A DNA stretch of 64,000 nucleotides from Delphinapterus leucas (lineage: Eukaryota > Chordata > Mammalia > Artiodactyla > Monodontidae): NCBI RefSeq assembly GCF_002288925.2, contig NW_022098000.1:20991142-21055141 (forward strand), in the 5' to 3' direction. A model generated the notes under the pieces. It saw nothing but the letters and a program-made list of their open reading frames with translations. It was not told the origin of the DNA and did no database searches. Shown here one piece after another: positions 25,640 to 36,909 of this stretch (within the stretch, counting starts at the first letter, position 1; each line of letters starts with the position of its first letter). The translations under genes and the position numbers were made by a program.

Positions 25640-25780
25640 TTGGAAGATGCTGCATTGGTCCCATTGCTCATTACAGATGAAGAAACTGAGGTTCTCCCAA
25701 GGACTTGCCCAGAATCACACAGGTAGGTGATACCCAAGCTGGGAGGTAGGACCCAGGTCATCCACTCTCAGACCGACCAC
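25640..25780 (-). repeat. MIR SINE, antisense
   Basis: 'cattacagatgaagaaactg', 'ccaaggacttgcccagaatc' and 'acacaggtaggtgata' follow the reverse complement of MIR. Confidence 0.6.
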
Positions 25781-26109
25781 TGTCCCACACTGCCTCTCTG
25801 TCACTCACAGCACAGAATCACCTGTGCTTTCCTGTCCCTCAACGAGACATGGGGTGTCTCTCCATATTACCTTCAGCACACCCATCCTCAACCCTCTCTC
25901 AGCTGCAGCTTTCTGATGCCTCCTTTCCTGGGCTCCGGCCTCAGCACTGCCCTGCATCCACTTGCATCTGAGCTGTCAGTACTAACCTGGCGTCGGGCCA
26001 CACTTCAGCCAGCGGTTCTGACTCTGATACCAGCCCTAAGAGATATTTCATGAGACAAAGTGGCAGCTATGAAATTTACAAAGCCTCAAACAGCCCTACA
26101 TTTTCTCCT

Positions 26110-26420
26110 GGATTAAATCCACACTCCTTAGTTTGACACTCAAGACGGCTTATGTTTCCCAACCTTTGTTTCCAGTGACTCCCTTCCCCATTAATTCCTT
26201 TCAAACTTTACACTCCAGCCAAATACAATTACTTATATAAAAACCATGTTTTCCCACTTCTGGGATTCTGTAACACTCGTCTCTTCACTAGTATACATTT
26301 TCTCCTTATCTCCACTTACCCTTCAAATCCTCATAAATTTAGGCCCAGATAAAATGACACACCTTCCAGGGAATTTGTAGGTAATGATTTTTCCATCCAG
26401 AAGATTTCTTGGCCTTCACT
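26110..26420 (+). repeat. L2 LINE fragment
   Basis: 'attaaatccacactccttag', 'cttacccttcaaatcctcat' and 'ggcccagataaaatgacaca' follow L2 order. Diverged. Confidence 0.45.
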
Positions 26421-26628
26421 GATTTCCATAGTAAAATATGAATACCTTTATTATCCCATTTATTACACTTTGCTTATACTACAGTTATTGGGGTTTTTAT
26501 ATCTCCCCTATTGAAGAGAACATTCCACACAGTAGGGGTTATTCATCTGTAGAATTAACCCAACCCTTTCAAAGTTTACCGAATTATTTTATCCAAGCCC
26601 TTCATAGTTGCAAAGTCTTCTTTGAAAA

Positions 26629-26678
26629 GGGAACTAAGATCCCACATGCTGCGTGGCATGGCCAAAAAAAAAAAAAAA
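26629..26678 (+). mobile_element. 5'-truncated CHR-type SINE
   Basis: Only the last ~50 bp are present: gggaactaagatcccacatg, ctgcgtggcatggcc and an A run of about 15. The tRNA-like head is missing. Confidence 0.8.
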
Positions 26679-26679
26679 G

Positions 26680-29280
26680 GCTGGCACCCTGAGAGTGATC
26701 TGTAAATGATATTTGAGAAGGGTTGAGGACAATAATCTTATTTTCCCAGTGTAAAAGTACCTTGCCCTCTCTGCTGGCCATATTGCTGTATTTGCTCGCT
26801 GTCTTAGTAAAGTCATCATGTGGTGTCCAATGCATACTCATTGGTGTCAAGCAGAAACAGAACAAAATATATTTGCTTCTGCTTGACCATGCATACTTTT
26901 CCCCTCTGGGAAGTAAAGAAGTTAAATGGCAGTGCCTTCAAGCAACTGGTCCTGGAGCCATGAGCCCAACAGTCCAGGCCCTTGCTTTTGACATTAATTC
27001 ATGGAGGGGCCTTGGTCAGTTGACTCTGTCTACTCCACCCCGTGTATATATAGGTATTCATTACAAAGGGACGCTGGGAGGATTAATTAATATTTGCCAA
27101 GCATTTGGGAAGACCCATTATGAGAAACAAACACTATAACAGACCATTTCTTTCCCTAGATTGCTCTTTTCTTTGTTGTTAGAAGAAGGTTAGAACTGAA
27201 TAATGAGCCACCCCCTTTGGGAGCTGGTACATCATAAAAACGACTACTGTCATTTTGAATCAGGAAGATGCACATCACAAAAGAAACACATAACTGGTTT
27301 TGAGGTCCTGCAGGCTACTGAAGGTATGTGTGTTTTATGTAGTCGTTATGCTTTCTCATTTGCTTGTTTGTTTGTTTCTTAAAGAAAACACTCTACAGAA
27401 TTCTAAGGGGGGTTTACCAAACTCTTTGTTTCCTTTTCACTTGGCCAGATCCCTTATTGGCGCCTTGTTCTCACCCCCATCAAAATTCCATGCAACAGCA
27501 ATGCCTTAGATTATCACAAAGGACCAGTGAGGAGAATCAGAGGAAGAGGCCTTAGTTTAGAGCCATAAAGACAAAAGTGAAGCCATTACGGTCAAGTGTT
27601 GGCTGACCTTCCAATGTCTATTCCCCTTCATCAGTAGCCCTAAGATTTTCCTTCCAGGCATCACTGCTGTCATATTCTCACCCAGGTGCTGGGGGCTGGG
27701 ATTGACTCTGTTCCAAGGTCCGCAATAACTGGCCAAAAACAGCCAGCAAATCCTATCACCCTGAGCACAAGGCAGTATGGTCACGTACAATGACTCAGTT
27801 TGGACCAATGAGTCATGAAGAGACATTTGTTGAGGGCTTTTGGAAAAGAAACTTCCTCCTTCTGAAACCACGCCCATAAAAGACCCCTTTATTCACACGC
27901 AATGTAGATAGGGGAGCAAGTAGCCCTGGGCGCCACTGGCAACCATCTTTTGCCCACAGAGGAGGCAGCCTTAGGTTGAATCTGACCCCACAGAAGGCAG
28001 GGCAGAGACATGGGAAGAGCTATCTCATGAGTGAGCACGGAACTATTGAGTCAGGCCATGCCTATGACTCCTGACTGAACTTTTCTGTCCCATGAGCCAT
28101 TCTGTGAGTCACTTTATTAAGCCTACTTGAGTCGTGTTCTTTTTCCCTTGTGATTGAAATCTTCATAATAAGATTTTTTTAATAAAATTTAAAGAAAGAA
28201 ACGAAAGAGCATAAGTGTAATGGAAAAACACCTATACATAGATTCTACAGGGCTATGGATATGGATATAGACTACAGTGTAAATACATGCTCTGTTGGAA
28301 CAAACTTTCTTCGTACATAATGTTCCAGAGTGATTCTTAGGAGGAAATAAACAGAGATTCAGCACAGGTGGAGATACCAGAAATAGCCACATCGATCCCC
28401 CAAACTCCCACAGTTTGCAACAACACTGCAAAAGAAGATGATCAATTTCTCGGCACTAGAAAATTCCACAGAGGATCTTCAGGGCATCAGGGTGAGAAAA
28501 GAAGCACACCACCAATGAAGGGGGCGGAAAGTGGGAATCCAGAGTCTGGTAAGGAGACTGGCTTTACCCCGCTAACTCCCATCAGGCCATAAGTTCTGCC
28601 TAATGGTCCCATCTCATAGTCCAGCTTGTCATCCCTGCCACCAAGAACATAAACCAGGACATCATTCCATGTGGAGTCACAGAGAAGAATTAAAGGCATC
28701 ATGTGGAATGCAGTGAATCAGCCACCAGGCTAAAGGTTAGATGGGGTCATTAGTCTATAGCTAGGACTGGCTAGATGACGTGCAGTAACGAACAACCCCA
28801 AATCCTCATAGGCACAACACAAAGTCCACTACAAATGTTGGCAAGTCTCCAGGATGGAATAGCTGTCCTCTATAAGTTGACACCACACTCTGGACCATTT
28901 AGTCATCACGGCAAAGGAAAAGAGAGGGCTGGAGAGTCGAGCCCGAGACATGAAGTGTTTCTATCCACACGCTAAGCAAGTGACATGGCCCATCACACTT
29001 CAAAAAGGGGTGGGAGTGTGCCAAGCTTCCTAGGGCTCAAAACAGATGAGAACTGGATAGTGGAGGAGACTACCACACAGGGAACTAACTGCAGAGCTGC
29101 TGTACGTTCTTAGTTAAAAGATACAGTTCTGGAAAATCAGTTAAATATCCATTCATCTTGGGAGGTGACTAGCACTTAATTGTTAGGCACTTAGGCTTAA
29201 CGACCAGCTCAACTCTGCTTCCAAAAGCATCTCCCTCCAAAGGCACACACCCCTGAAGACAAACACTGAATAAAAGAGGT
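26680..29280. other. Unique intronic sequence
   Basis: No convincing repeat or gene was seen. The 138-codon plus-strand frame at 26723-27139 has no similarity I know, no splice context and no codon pattern of note, so I treat it as chance. Confidence 0.4.
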
Positions 29281-29285
29281 GGTTT

Positions 29286-29456
29286 AAAGGGAAGAAAAGG
29301 AAGAAGAGAGAGAAAAGAAAAAAAAGGAAAAGAGGAGAGGGGAAGAAAGTGAGGGGAGGGGAGGGGAAGGGAAGGGAGAAAAATAAGAAAAAGAAAAGGA
29401 AAGAAGAAAAACCAAAAGGAGAAGAAAGGAAAGGAGAGAAAACAAAAGAGAAAAAG
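29286..29456. repeat. Polypurine tract with G-quadruplex motif
   Basis: About 170 bp of nearly pure A/G on the plus strand. Within it 29353-29376 has five runs of three or four G separated by one or two A, a strong G-quadruplex pattern. The complementary, PKHD1-sense strand is C/T-rich. Confidence 0.92.
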
Positions 29457-30179
29457 TGTGTGGGGATTTCAGTAATACAAGAAAAAAAATCAATTAGGGA
29501 CTAGAAAGTAGTTTCAAATTAGCCTCTAACTAGCTATACACATTATAAAGAAAACGTAAAATTTGTTGCATCACTGTATCGCACCAATTTTCTAGGAGAA
29601 GCTCCTTAAACAGAAAGTAGGGATTAAGTTAAGCAGTGGGGTTTTGCTCTTTTAACAGCCAAGTATCAGGGGCGTGAAAGCTAGTTTGTAGTCAGTAGAA
29701 GAATGAATAGAGTGAGAGACCTGCAGAGACTTGGTCTTGTCAAATCAAGTAACATTCTGGAAGACTCCAGCTTGAATCAAAGCACCTTTAACATAAGAAA
29801 CCATCCCTAGCGCCAATGATAGTGAGGTAGTGAGTATGGGCACAAGGAAGGGGCTGGCTGCCCACCACGATACTTACCTGCATCCCTCCTTTCCCTTCCT
29901 ACTTGTGATCTGTATCAGCTGCCTACATTTACTCACCACTCACTTATTCCTTAACCCCTCAAAATCTGGTTTTCCTCCCCAACAATACTGTCCTGCAGCC
30001 TCAAGCATCACTAAGGACCTTCTGATCACATTACCTTTTGATGTGCCTCATCACCCCTTCCTTCAATTTCTCCCCTCCCCTGGCTTCCACGACACTGCAG
30101 CAAGAGTTTTCAAAGATACTTTTAGCAACAGAAACCTCCTTTCAAATGAGATCTTGCTTGGAACTCCTACTGACTACCA

Positions 30180-30480
30180 TAGCTTTATAGTAGACTTGAA
30201 ATCGGGCAGAGTAAGTCATCAAAGTTTGTTCTTTTTAAAGGTAGATTTTGCTATTCATTACATTTCCATAGAAATTTTTAATCAGCCTGGAAACTGCTAC
30301 CAAAAAATAAAGTTGGGTTGTTTTATTGGAATTGCATTGTCTCTAAATATTACTTAGGACTGACATCTCAACAGTATTGAAAACTCCAATAATGGATCTC
30401 TTAATGTTTCCTCTGATTTGGATTCATTAAGCTTTTTGGATCTATGGGATTGTATTTTTCATCAAATCTGAAAAAATGTT
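30180..30480 (-). mobile_element. Old L1-like fragment, antisense copy
   Basis: 'tagtagacttgaaatcgggc', 'gtagattttgctattcatta' and 'ttggaattgcattgtctcta' resemble the reverse complement of an internal L1 region. Strongly diverged; 31500-31900 may be another old LINE piece of the same orientation. Confidence 0.4.
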
Positions 30481-32639
30481 GGCCATTATCTCATTAAATA
30501 TTTTCATATCCCTCCTACCTCCTCTTTCATTTCCATACCTCCTACCTACATAAGCAACCCTGAGCCCCAGCCTCCGATGGCTCCCACAGGGAGACTGCTT
30601 CTCTCTGCCTGAGGTCTCTTTCCCTGGAATACTGTTCTCAGACAGAAAGCTGCTCTCCTTGTGTGTTTCCCTTCTCTCAAGGATCACAGCCTTGTGCCGT
30701 CTATTATCCAAAGCCTGAAATATATTCCAACTAGTTTCACAGTTGTGTACAGCAGAAGGGTAAGTCTAAAATCATCACTCTCTCATGGCCAAAACCAGAA
30801 GTCTGTCCATTCACATTTAAGAGCAACGCAGTAAACATCTAAGTGGATGATCTGTATAAGCGGGATGTCATGAGGCTTCCAAATGTCCAAATCTGTGGGT
30901 CTTTACTCTGGTTTAATTGCTCCAGAAAAGTATCTTTTAGTCTCCTTTCTGGAAAGAATAGAACATGAATTGCCAGGATGCTGGAGCTGGGGGCAAAGGA
31001 CAGAATTTCATGCGGGGTCGGAGAAGGTTGACCTCTCTTCAAAGAGTAACCAGATCTTCCAATCATCTTCAAGATTCTCCATCCCCTCCTCCCCTATGCT
31101 TGATATCAGGCACCTAATTAATCAATCTGTCCATAAACTATGCCCCTGCTTCCTGGAGGAAGGAGTAGGAAAGAGATGTCTGCTTGGGTCCACCAATAGC
31201 AAGGTCCTGGGCTCCAGACACTCTTTATCGAGGATTTCAAGCAACCCCTTCCTGCCTCATGACCATTTCCTGGTACCTAAATTTCTCTAAATCCAAAGCT
31301 CTTCTAGGGCCCAGTAGAGCAAACTGTCTTGCTTTTTATCTAAATGTCCCTTTGCAGGAACTTAATTTTGGCTTTCCTCCTCCCCATGAAGTCCTCCACA
31401 TTCTCCCATATACTTTCCATCTTCACATAATGCTGTGCATGTGCTACAAAAATCTCATTTTATCAAAAAGGGAGGTTTATGCCTCTGTTTCTTGTCCTCC
31501 TTTTATTATATCTACTTGAAACAGGAGGTTCCTGCCTCAGTTTGGTTAAGAGTTCATTGTTAACTACGTTAAGCTTCACAGCCATATTTTCACCCATTTT
31601 TACTCCGGTTTTGCTATTTTCAGGTTCTTTGTTCATTACTGTTTCTTGTTTCTCATATCATCTTCATCCTTGGATTCATTTTATGGTTTGCCAGAGCACG
31701 TGATTTTTCAGAGAGTGCACAGGGGTGATAAACGTTCTGAATTTTGTATAGCGTACATGTCTTTATTTTGTTTCTGTTCCAGATAGTATTGGATGGGGTA
31801 CAGGATTCTAGGTTTAAAATCATCTCCCAGATAACTTTAATAGCACTGTTTCCAACTTCTTTTTCCACTGATATGGCAGATCAGATGTTCAGAGAAACCT
31901 CTTCAAGTTATCACAACCGAAATTGCTAGGTGAAACATCTGGATGAGTGGAGGGAAAGTAAAGGGATTCCTTCGAGGCAGAAATTAGGAGAATGCTGTTT
32001 TTCCCTGCCCTTTTCTTCCTTCTTTCCCTGAGTCTGTCCTGGAGTTTCAGAGTTGCCTTGGGTTTGGCCAAGTTTAACAAAGACCCTAATACTCACAAAG
32101 GACCATACCCATCTCCTGTCCCCAAGCAAATAATCCCCTTTTTGCTTTGTGAGCTGCTCTTAAGACTTTGTCTTGAGAGCCACAGAGCCACCACTCTGAG
32201 TACACAGGGACAGAGAAAAAGAAACGGAGAGGGAAAAGGAAGGGAAATGGCCCTAGTAGTTCTCCCAAGCTATCCTTTCTTCAGTTACCCTGATACCTGC
32301 CCTATATGACTCTCAAGTTGGGAATTTCTCCTGGAGCTCCACTGAAAAGTATAGCTGACTCTTTCTATCCATTTTCTCTAAACGGCTTTGCATTGTGTTT
32401 ATTCTGCTGTGATTTCTCTACCCATCCAACCCAATCCACTCTTTATCCTTCAGAAATCCCTCAAAACCTCTGGCTGTCTTATGGCACCTTATTGTGTTTT
32501 CTAGCACTCTTAGATTTTTGCTTTTTCTAATATCTTTTCTCCTGTTTCATGTATCACGGCGATACACAGTAGGTATAATCAATGTCTTCTGAAGAAGAGA
32601 CAAATGTACCTGTGCTAAAATGGAAAGATGACCATGATG

Positions 32640-32800
32640 CATTCACTCATTCATAAATCCATTCGTCCATTCAATAATTTTTAACAGGATCTGCTGTGTA
32701 TTAGGCATAGTTCTAAGCTTTGGGAAACAGCAGTAAAAAAACAAAATTCTTCTTTTCAAGGAGCTGATACCCTAGAGTGTCAATAGGTTTTTTAAAAATA
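32640..32800 (-). repeat. L2 LINE 3'-end fragment, antisense
   Basis: 'cattcactcattcataaatc', 'ggcatagttctaagctttgg' and 'aaggagctgataccctagag' follow the reverse complement of the L2 end. Confidence 0.55.
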
Positions 32801-33121
32801 CAAGTTGAACAGTATTAATGACGCAATAACATCTTTGTGTGCAAATGAGTGTATGTACACCAGTGTGTGTGAGTGTGTGTGTCTCCTTTCAGATATACTC
32901 TTCAGGGGATGGAATAGGAGAAGCAACATATGAGAAGGCTTCTTTTAACTGCCTTTATTTGTATTTCTATATTGTTCATTTGTACAACTGATTCAGGCTC
33001 TGTTCTAGGTAGTTGGGATACACCATCAAACAAAGCAGGTAAGCATTTCTGCCTTCCTGGAGATCATGTTCTAGCAAGAAAAGTCAGATGCAAAACAATA
33101 AACATGATAAATTAGTATCTT

Positions 33122-33331
33122 GGGCTTCCCTGGTGGTGCAGTGGTTGGGAGTCCGCCTGCCGATACAGGGGACGCAGGTTCGTGCCCCGGTCCGGGAGGA
33201 TCCCACATGCTGCGGAGCGGCTGGGCCCGTGAGCTATGGCTGCTGAGCCTGCACGTCCGGAGCCTGTGCTCCGCAGCAGGAGAGGCCACAACAGTGAGAG
33301 GCCCGCGTACGGCAAAAAAATAAATAAATAA
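33122..33331 (+). mobile_element. CHR-2-type SINE with target duplication
   Basis: Head gggcttccctggtggtgcag, body through 'gagcggctgggcccgtgagc', 'gagaggcccgcgtacggc' and an (A)n(TAAA)n tail: the common cetacean CHR-2 form. The 15-bp direct repeat ataaattagtatctt flanks it exactly (33107-33121 and 33332-33346). It is inserted in an antisense L2. The open frames across it are repeat artefacts. Confidence 0.95.
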
Positions 33332-33529
33332 ATAAATTAGTATCTTACATAATATATTAGCAGGTGATAAGGACTATGGAAAAAATAAAGCAGACTAAGG
33401 AAAACTGTAGGTATGATATATGGAGTGAGCAGCACTGGGTTGTAACTTTGTGGTAAAAGTAGGCTTCATTGAGGAAGTAACATTTCAGCAAAAAGTTAAA
33501 ACAGAGGGCTGTACTTGAAAAGGGATGGA

Positions 33530-34263
33530 GAAAGATGCTCAACATTGCTAATTATTAGAGAAACGCAAATCAAAACTACAATGAGGTATCACCTCACACC
33601 AGTCAGAATGGCCATCATCAAAAAGTCTACAAATAATACATGCTGAAGAGGGTATGGAGAATGGAGGAACATTTCTACACTGTTGGTGGGAATGTAAATT
33701 GGTGCAGCCACTATGGAGAACAGTATGGAGGTTCCTTAAGAACTAAAAATAGTAGAGTTGTCATATGATCCAGTGACCCCACTCCTAGGCATATATCTGG
33801 AAAAGATGAAACTCGAATTTGAAAAGACACATGCACCTCAATGTTCACAGCAGCACTATTCACAATAGCCAAAACATGGAAGCAACCTAAATGTCCGTCG
33901 ACAAATACCACTTATATGTGGAATCTAAAAACTAACACAAATGAACCTGTTTACAAAACAGAAACAGACTCACAGACATAGAAAACAAACTTATGGTTAC
34001 CAAAGGGGAAGGGGGGAGGGAGAAGGATAAATTAGGAGTTTGGGATTCGCAGATACACACTACTATATATAAAATAGTTAAATAACAAGGATTTACGGGG
34101 AACTATATTATCTTGTAATAACCTATAATGGAAAAGAATCTGAAAAAGAATATATATATACACATATATATGTGTGTGTGTGTGTGTGTATAATCAAGTC
34201 ATTTTGCTGTACACCTGAAACTAACACAATATTGTAAATCAACTCTACTTCAATTCAAAAAAG
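33530..34263 (+). mobile_element. Young-to-middle-aged L1, 5'-truncated with internal deletion
   Basis: ORF2 C-terminal text starts abruptly ('aaagatgctcaacattgcta', 'gaatggccatcatcaaaaag'). It ends with a 3' UTR terminus, 'aatcaactctacttcaattc', and an A-rich tail. At about 33902 the text jumps from 'ctaaatgtccgtcgacaaat' to 'accacttatatgtggaatct', skipping the segment normally present between (compare 51660-51800). Antisense to PKHD1. Confidence 0.88.
34150..34190. repeat. (TA)n(TG)n simple repeat inside the L1 3' UTR
   Basis: TA units, a cacatatata bridge and then a TG run. It lies in the variable region of the L1 3' UTR. Confidence 0.9.
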
Positions 34264-34270
34264 AAAAAGA

Positions 34271-34327
34271 GACAGTATTTTAAGCAGAAGACAGTGTTTT
34301 AAGGAGGAGACAGTATTTTAAGCAGGA
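34271..34327. repeat. 19-bp tandem repeat, three copies
   Basis: Units gacagtattttaagcagaa, gacagtgttttaaggagga and gacagtattttaagcagga stand head to tail (34271-34289, 34290-34308, 34309-34327), directly beyond the tail of the L1 insertion and within L2-derived sequence. Confidence 0.93.
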
Positions 34328-35008
34328 GGAAGAGCAGATGCAAAAGTTTCAGTGTGGAAGTGAGCCTGGCGTGTTCCAGGAACAGCAGGGAGCCGCTGGG
34401 CCTGGACAGACCAGGTACAGGTGACAGAAACAAGAGGTGAAGCCAAAGAGGAGTTGGAGGTGGGAAGCTGGTGCAGAGAATGGCCCTTTACATAAGTGTA
34501 AGGACTTGCTTTTATTGAGAGAGAATTTGGGAGCCACGGAAAGGTTTTGAGAGGAGTGTAATTACCTGACATATTTGGAAAGGGTCACTGGGGCTCCATT
34601 AGAATAGACTGAAAGGGGAGGCAGAGGGAGAGGCAGGGAGACCAGCTCTGTAATCATCAGTAGATGATGGCGGAGGTGACAGCCGCAGACTTGCTACAAA
34701 GCAGTCGGATGAAAGGTACAGACAACAGAATTTCCTGATGGGTCTGACATGGGATTCAGAAGATCAAGGATGCCTCCACAGCCTGAGCAACTGAAAAGCT
34801 GCCATCAACTCAGTTCAGGACTATGGTGGGGGGAAGAGGCGCTAGGGGAGAGCAGCAGTGGAGATCAGGAGTTCAACTCAGAACCTGTTAGACTTGAGAT
34901 GCCATTTCGGTATCCAAGTGAAGATGCCAGGAGGCAATGAAGTTTGGGAATCGAAAGTTCAGGAAAGAGTTCTGGGCTGGAGATTACAATTCTGGAATCA
35001 AGAGCATG

Positions 35009-35050
35009 GATATATAGATATAGATATATAGATATAGATATATAGATATA
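35009..35050. repeat. 14-bp perfect tandem repeat, three copies
   Basis: gatatatagatata occurs three times without a mismatch. Confidence 0.96.
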
Positions 35051-35339
35051 CTTCAAACATCTGAAAAGACCATTGGGAAAATTGACCGATAATTTTCCCA
35101 CCTCCCACATTGAATTTTCAATCTCTCTGAACACTTTGCCGAACACAAGTCATCGAGTGCTGACTATTGCATGTGTCCCCTCCCCTCCACTCCCTCTGCC
35201 ACTTCCCTCCTTCGATTACCTCTCACCCATCTCCCCTCCGTTTCCCAGGGCGTCCCACACCCAGCTACCAGACCAATGTGACTAAAGCACGCCTGGGATC
35301 TTGCAGTAACTCCTTGAGGACTACTTGTCACCTGATGAA

Positions 35340-35590
35340 TTGAAGGAAAAACGCTGAACCTGCCATCACAATCTCATCCTAGCCCATCTTTACAAACCTA
35401 CGACTCACTAGTCCCCTTCATATACACCATGCTCTTCACACTATTCCTGTGGGTTCTTGCCTCAGTGCCTTGTGCATCCTCGTTTCGCCACCGAAAATAC
35501 CTTTCCTCTGCATCCCCGCCTGCCTGAATCCTGCCCATCCTTCCTGGCATAATACAAATGCTACCTACTTACCTTCAGTTGACTGCCCCA
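35340..35590 (+). repeat. L2 LINE fragment
   Basis: 'acaccatgctcttcacacta', 'cctttcctctgcatccccgc' and 'cctgcccatccttcctggca' follow L2 order. Confidence 0.5.
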
Positions 35591-35815
35591 TCTGAAGGTA
35601 ACCTTCCCCACTCTGACCCTCCACTCTAGGGTAGGGGGAAGAGCATGGCATGGGCAACAGTTCCCAAAGTGAGGGCAGCAGGACAGATACCAGCCCCCAA
35701 AGAAATTCTGGGAATAAAGGGCTCTGTGGACAAACAGGTTCAGGTAATACTCCACACTACAGCCCTCTCCTGGAATTTTACATTATATATTCACATACTG
35801 AATGCTCTCAATAAA

Positions 35816-35870
35816 CATATATATATATATATATATATATGTTTTGTATATAAATATATATATATATTTA
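35816..35870. repeat. (AT)n simple repeat
   Basis: Two AT runs separated by gttttgtataaa-like text. Confidence 0.95.
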
Positions 35871-36659
35871 ATCCAACTTTCATAAATGTATTTGAGTTTG
35901 GAACCCTTTTATCCCAGAATACTTATTAACATTCCATGGAACTAGTGTTCCAAGGTTCTCACATAGTACTTGGACCTAGAGACCAGAACTCTAGCCCTGA
36001 TAAAGCATCTGGCAGTGTTGGTTCTTCCCAGGCCCAGAAAAGGCAATTGTGTACCTAAGGTCCCCAGACTTCCCAACATCTATGGGACAACCATACATCC
36101 CAGGACTGGAGTTTCCTAGGCACTGACATTAGCCTAGTAGGTTTAGACACATGCCCCTCTAGTTCCTAAAGATTAATTGGCTTATTTCCTCCACAATGAC
36201 TTATGGCTGCATGGGTTATGATGCCAAATTACAGCTGTGTGATTTATCAGATCACCTCTCTTTATGGACCTCAGTTAACTCATCCCTTGCTGAGTCACTG
36301 GTCGGATGGTGTCCAACATTACATCCAACTGTGATGAACTGACTCTTCATGTGCTTCTTTGAACCTCACCTACCTCCATACACGACCTGTCTTCCCTACT
36401 GCCCCCTAAAGAGGGGTCTCTTTCCACATTTTTTTTTCTCTTTCATAGTAGAGGACCTTGAACATGATTGGAACTCAATAAATACATGCTGTATAAACAT
36501 TTAAAGATGACAGACATTTAAGGCCCTCAAAAAACTCAAAATTAGTCTTTGAGATGATGGGAAATTCAATGAAATCTAAGAAGTGAAATGATCTGGTCAA
36601 AGCAGCAAGCACTATGGAGAAAGGATCCTGTATCATTTTCTAGCACTGAGACTAGCAAA

Positions 36660-36900
36660 TGAGCATGGACAAGAACCACCAACATTGGACATTTACTGTG
36701 TGTGACGTGCAGTTCACAGCGGCTCACATGCTAGAATCCTCATACCAACCCTATTTCGGGCGGGGGTACCATTTTTCTCCCCACTTTACAGATGAGAAAA
36801 CTGATGCACAGAGGGGCTAAGTTGCCTGAAGTCTCCCAGGGAGCAACTGATGTATTCCATTCCCAGCAGTCCAGTTCAAAGCCCCTAACCCCTGTGCTAC
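36660..36900 (-). repeat. MIR SINE, antisense
   Basis: 'ggacatttactgtgtgtgac', 'ccccactttacagatgagaa' and 'aactgatgcacagaggggct' follow the reverse complement of MIR. Confidence 0.7.
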
Positions 36901-36909
36901 CTGCCTCTC

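Larger units (their letters stand above)
32940..34995 (-). repeat. Long antisense L2 split by a CHR SINE and an L1
   Basis: L2 reverse-complement text appears in order in three blocks: 32940-33121 ('gttctaggtagttgggatac'), 33347-33529 ('ggtgataaggactatggaaa') and about 34320-34995 ('gagcctggcgtgttccagga', 'aggcagggagaccagctctg', 'ttagacttgagatgccattt'). The blocks are separated by younger insertions, which gives the relative order of events. Confidence 0.65.

Noticed and set aside
26723..27139. 138-codon plus-strand open frame
   Set aside because: No recognisable motif, start context or neighbouring exon. Length is within chance for 64 kb on six frames.
29830..30357. 175-codon plus-strand open frame
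   Set aside because: Begins in unique sequence and runs into an old antisense L1 piece; no family similarity, no splice context, antisense to PKHD1.
33120..33323. Open frames of 60-72 codons on both strands at 33.1 and 55.1 kb
   Set aside because: They are the same GC-rich CHR-2 SINE read in several frames; not proteins.
35009..35050. CRISPR-like regular repeat
   Set aside because: Contiguous AT-rich tandem units without spacers, in a mammalian intron.
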